From Lacticaseibacillus absianus (GTDB taxonomy: Bacteria > Bacillota > Bacilli > Lactobacillales > Lactobacillaceae), in NCBI RefSeq assembly GCF_013407595.1, contig NZ_JABEKX010000003.1:124001-188000 (forward strand): a stretch of 64,000 nucleotides of DNA, written 5' to 3'. Below are positions 63,749 to 64,000 of the stretch, piece after piece (position 1 is the first letter of the stretch; each line of letters opens with the position of its first letter). A program made the position numbers and the translations under genes. Below the pieces are notes generated by a model. It searched no databases. It worked only from the letters and a program-made list of their open reading frames with translations, and had not been told where the DNA came from.

Positions 63749-64000
63749 GTGAGCGAAGAGCGTATCGTTTCTACCCATGAATCGGCCGATGAAGACGCGA
63801 TCGAGCGCAGCCTGCGTCCGCACCGCCTGAACGATTACATCGGTCAGACCGCCGTCAAGTCGCAGCTGGCGGTGTACATTCAAGCGGCCCAGAAGCGCGA
63901 AGAGGCATTGGACCACGTCTTGTTGTACGGCCCACCGGGCTTGGGCAAGACCACCTTGGCGCTGGTGATCGCGACTGAGCTGAGCGTCAACATCCGCACC
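63749..64000 (+). CDS. ruvB: Holliday junction DNA helicase RuvB (5' part)
   Basis: The first 84 codons are present; the gene runs off the right edge. The start is GTG 63749 after [21 protein letters not shown] is the standard N-terminus, and [14 protein letters not shown] is the Walker A of this AAA+ motor. It drives branch migration with RuvA. Confidence 0.96.
   Translation, partial: MSEERIVSTHESADEDAIERSLRPHRLNDYIGQTAVKSQLAVYIQAAQKREEALDHVLLYGPPGLGKTTLALVIATELSVNIRT

Overview
The window reads as a chromosomal segment of a high-GC member of the Lactobacillaceae (Firmicutes). By eye the coding DNA is clearly above 55% GC. The reasons are the gene order dnaX-ybaB-recR-yaaL-tmk-darA-holB-yabA-rsmI, the pair mutS-mutL with ruvAB close by, a DUF1827 gene, a CIRCE-controlled groESL operon, LPxTG-type surface proteins, an IS150-like IS3 element and a tetrahydrofolate riboswitch before folT. 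I cannot name the species. I saw no rRNA, tRNA or CRISPR array.

Layout. 1-6040: replication and recombination housekeeping operon, ending in an acyl-ACP thioesterase. 6060-9020: nitroreductase and an IS3-family element sitting inside a repeat copy. 9030-13320: cell-surface island on the minus strand (MucBP/LPQAG protein, sortase-like protein, repeat-rich LPQTG protein). 13560-16180: endonuclease III-like gene, asparaginase with an attenuator-like leader, and folT behind its riboswitch. 16340-19600: three-gene ABC exporter. 19980-22320: tsaB-rimI-tsaD. 22570-27340: small membrane peptide, LacI regulator with a GH4 6-phospho-beta-glucosidase, and a ClC channel. 27345-28115: no gene, but repeats and a run of hairpins. 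28116-34650: a duplicated hypothetical gene (one copy apparently frameshifted), an MFS transporter, an ABC-F protein, Rex and small genes. 35018-36823: secreted or anchored proteins of unknown role. 37363-40609: LytR-CpsA-Psr protein and groESL. 40836-44535: ROK regulator diverging from a PTS IIC gene and a DUF7916-type gene. 45024-52524: a second three-gene ABC exporter, membrane proteins around a DnaA-box cluster, MFS and DUF1827. 52887-64000: KimA-like K+ importer, mutS-mutL-maf, VanZ-like, a lipoprotein-like paralogue, a TVP38-family protein and ruvAB (cut by the window end).

The most unusual feature is a family of about 210-bp (full) or 163-bp (short) palindromic elements with terminal inverted repeats. 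There are seven clear copies (A-G) and one diverged copy (H) split by the IS3 element. All lie just 3' of genes. They carry a central long hairpin whose two arms change together between copies. On the exit side of the upstream gene, all seven clear copies have a GC-to-T-run junction, as if the element had settled inside intrinsic terminators and still works as one. A second, unrelated tandem hairpin repeat lies between ybaB and recR and has a partial inverted copy at about 27.5 kb.

Other things to follow up: two similar ATPase-permease-permease exporters of unknown cargo, a 36-codon leader ORF ending just before a terminator upstream of asparaginase, a perfect palindrome in the folT promoter spacer, four DnaA-box-like sites in about 90 bp, and two links to c-di-AMP signalling (a DarA/PstA receptor and a KimA-type importer).
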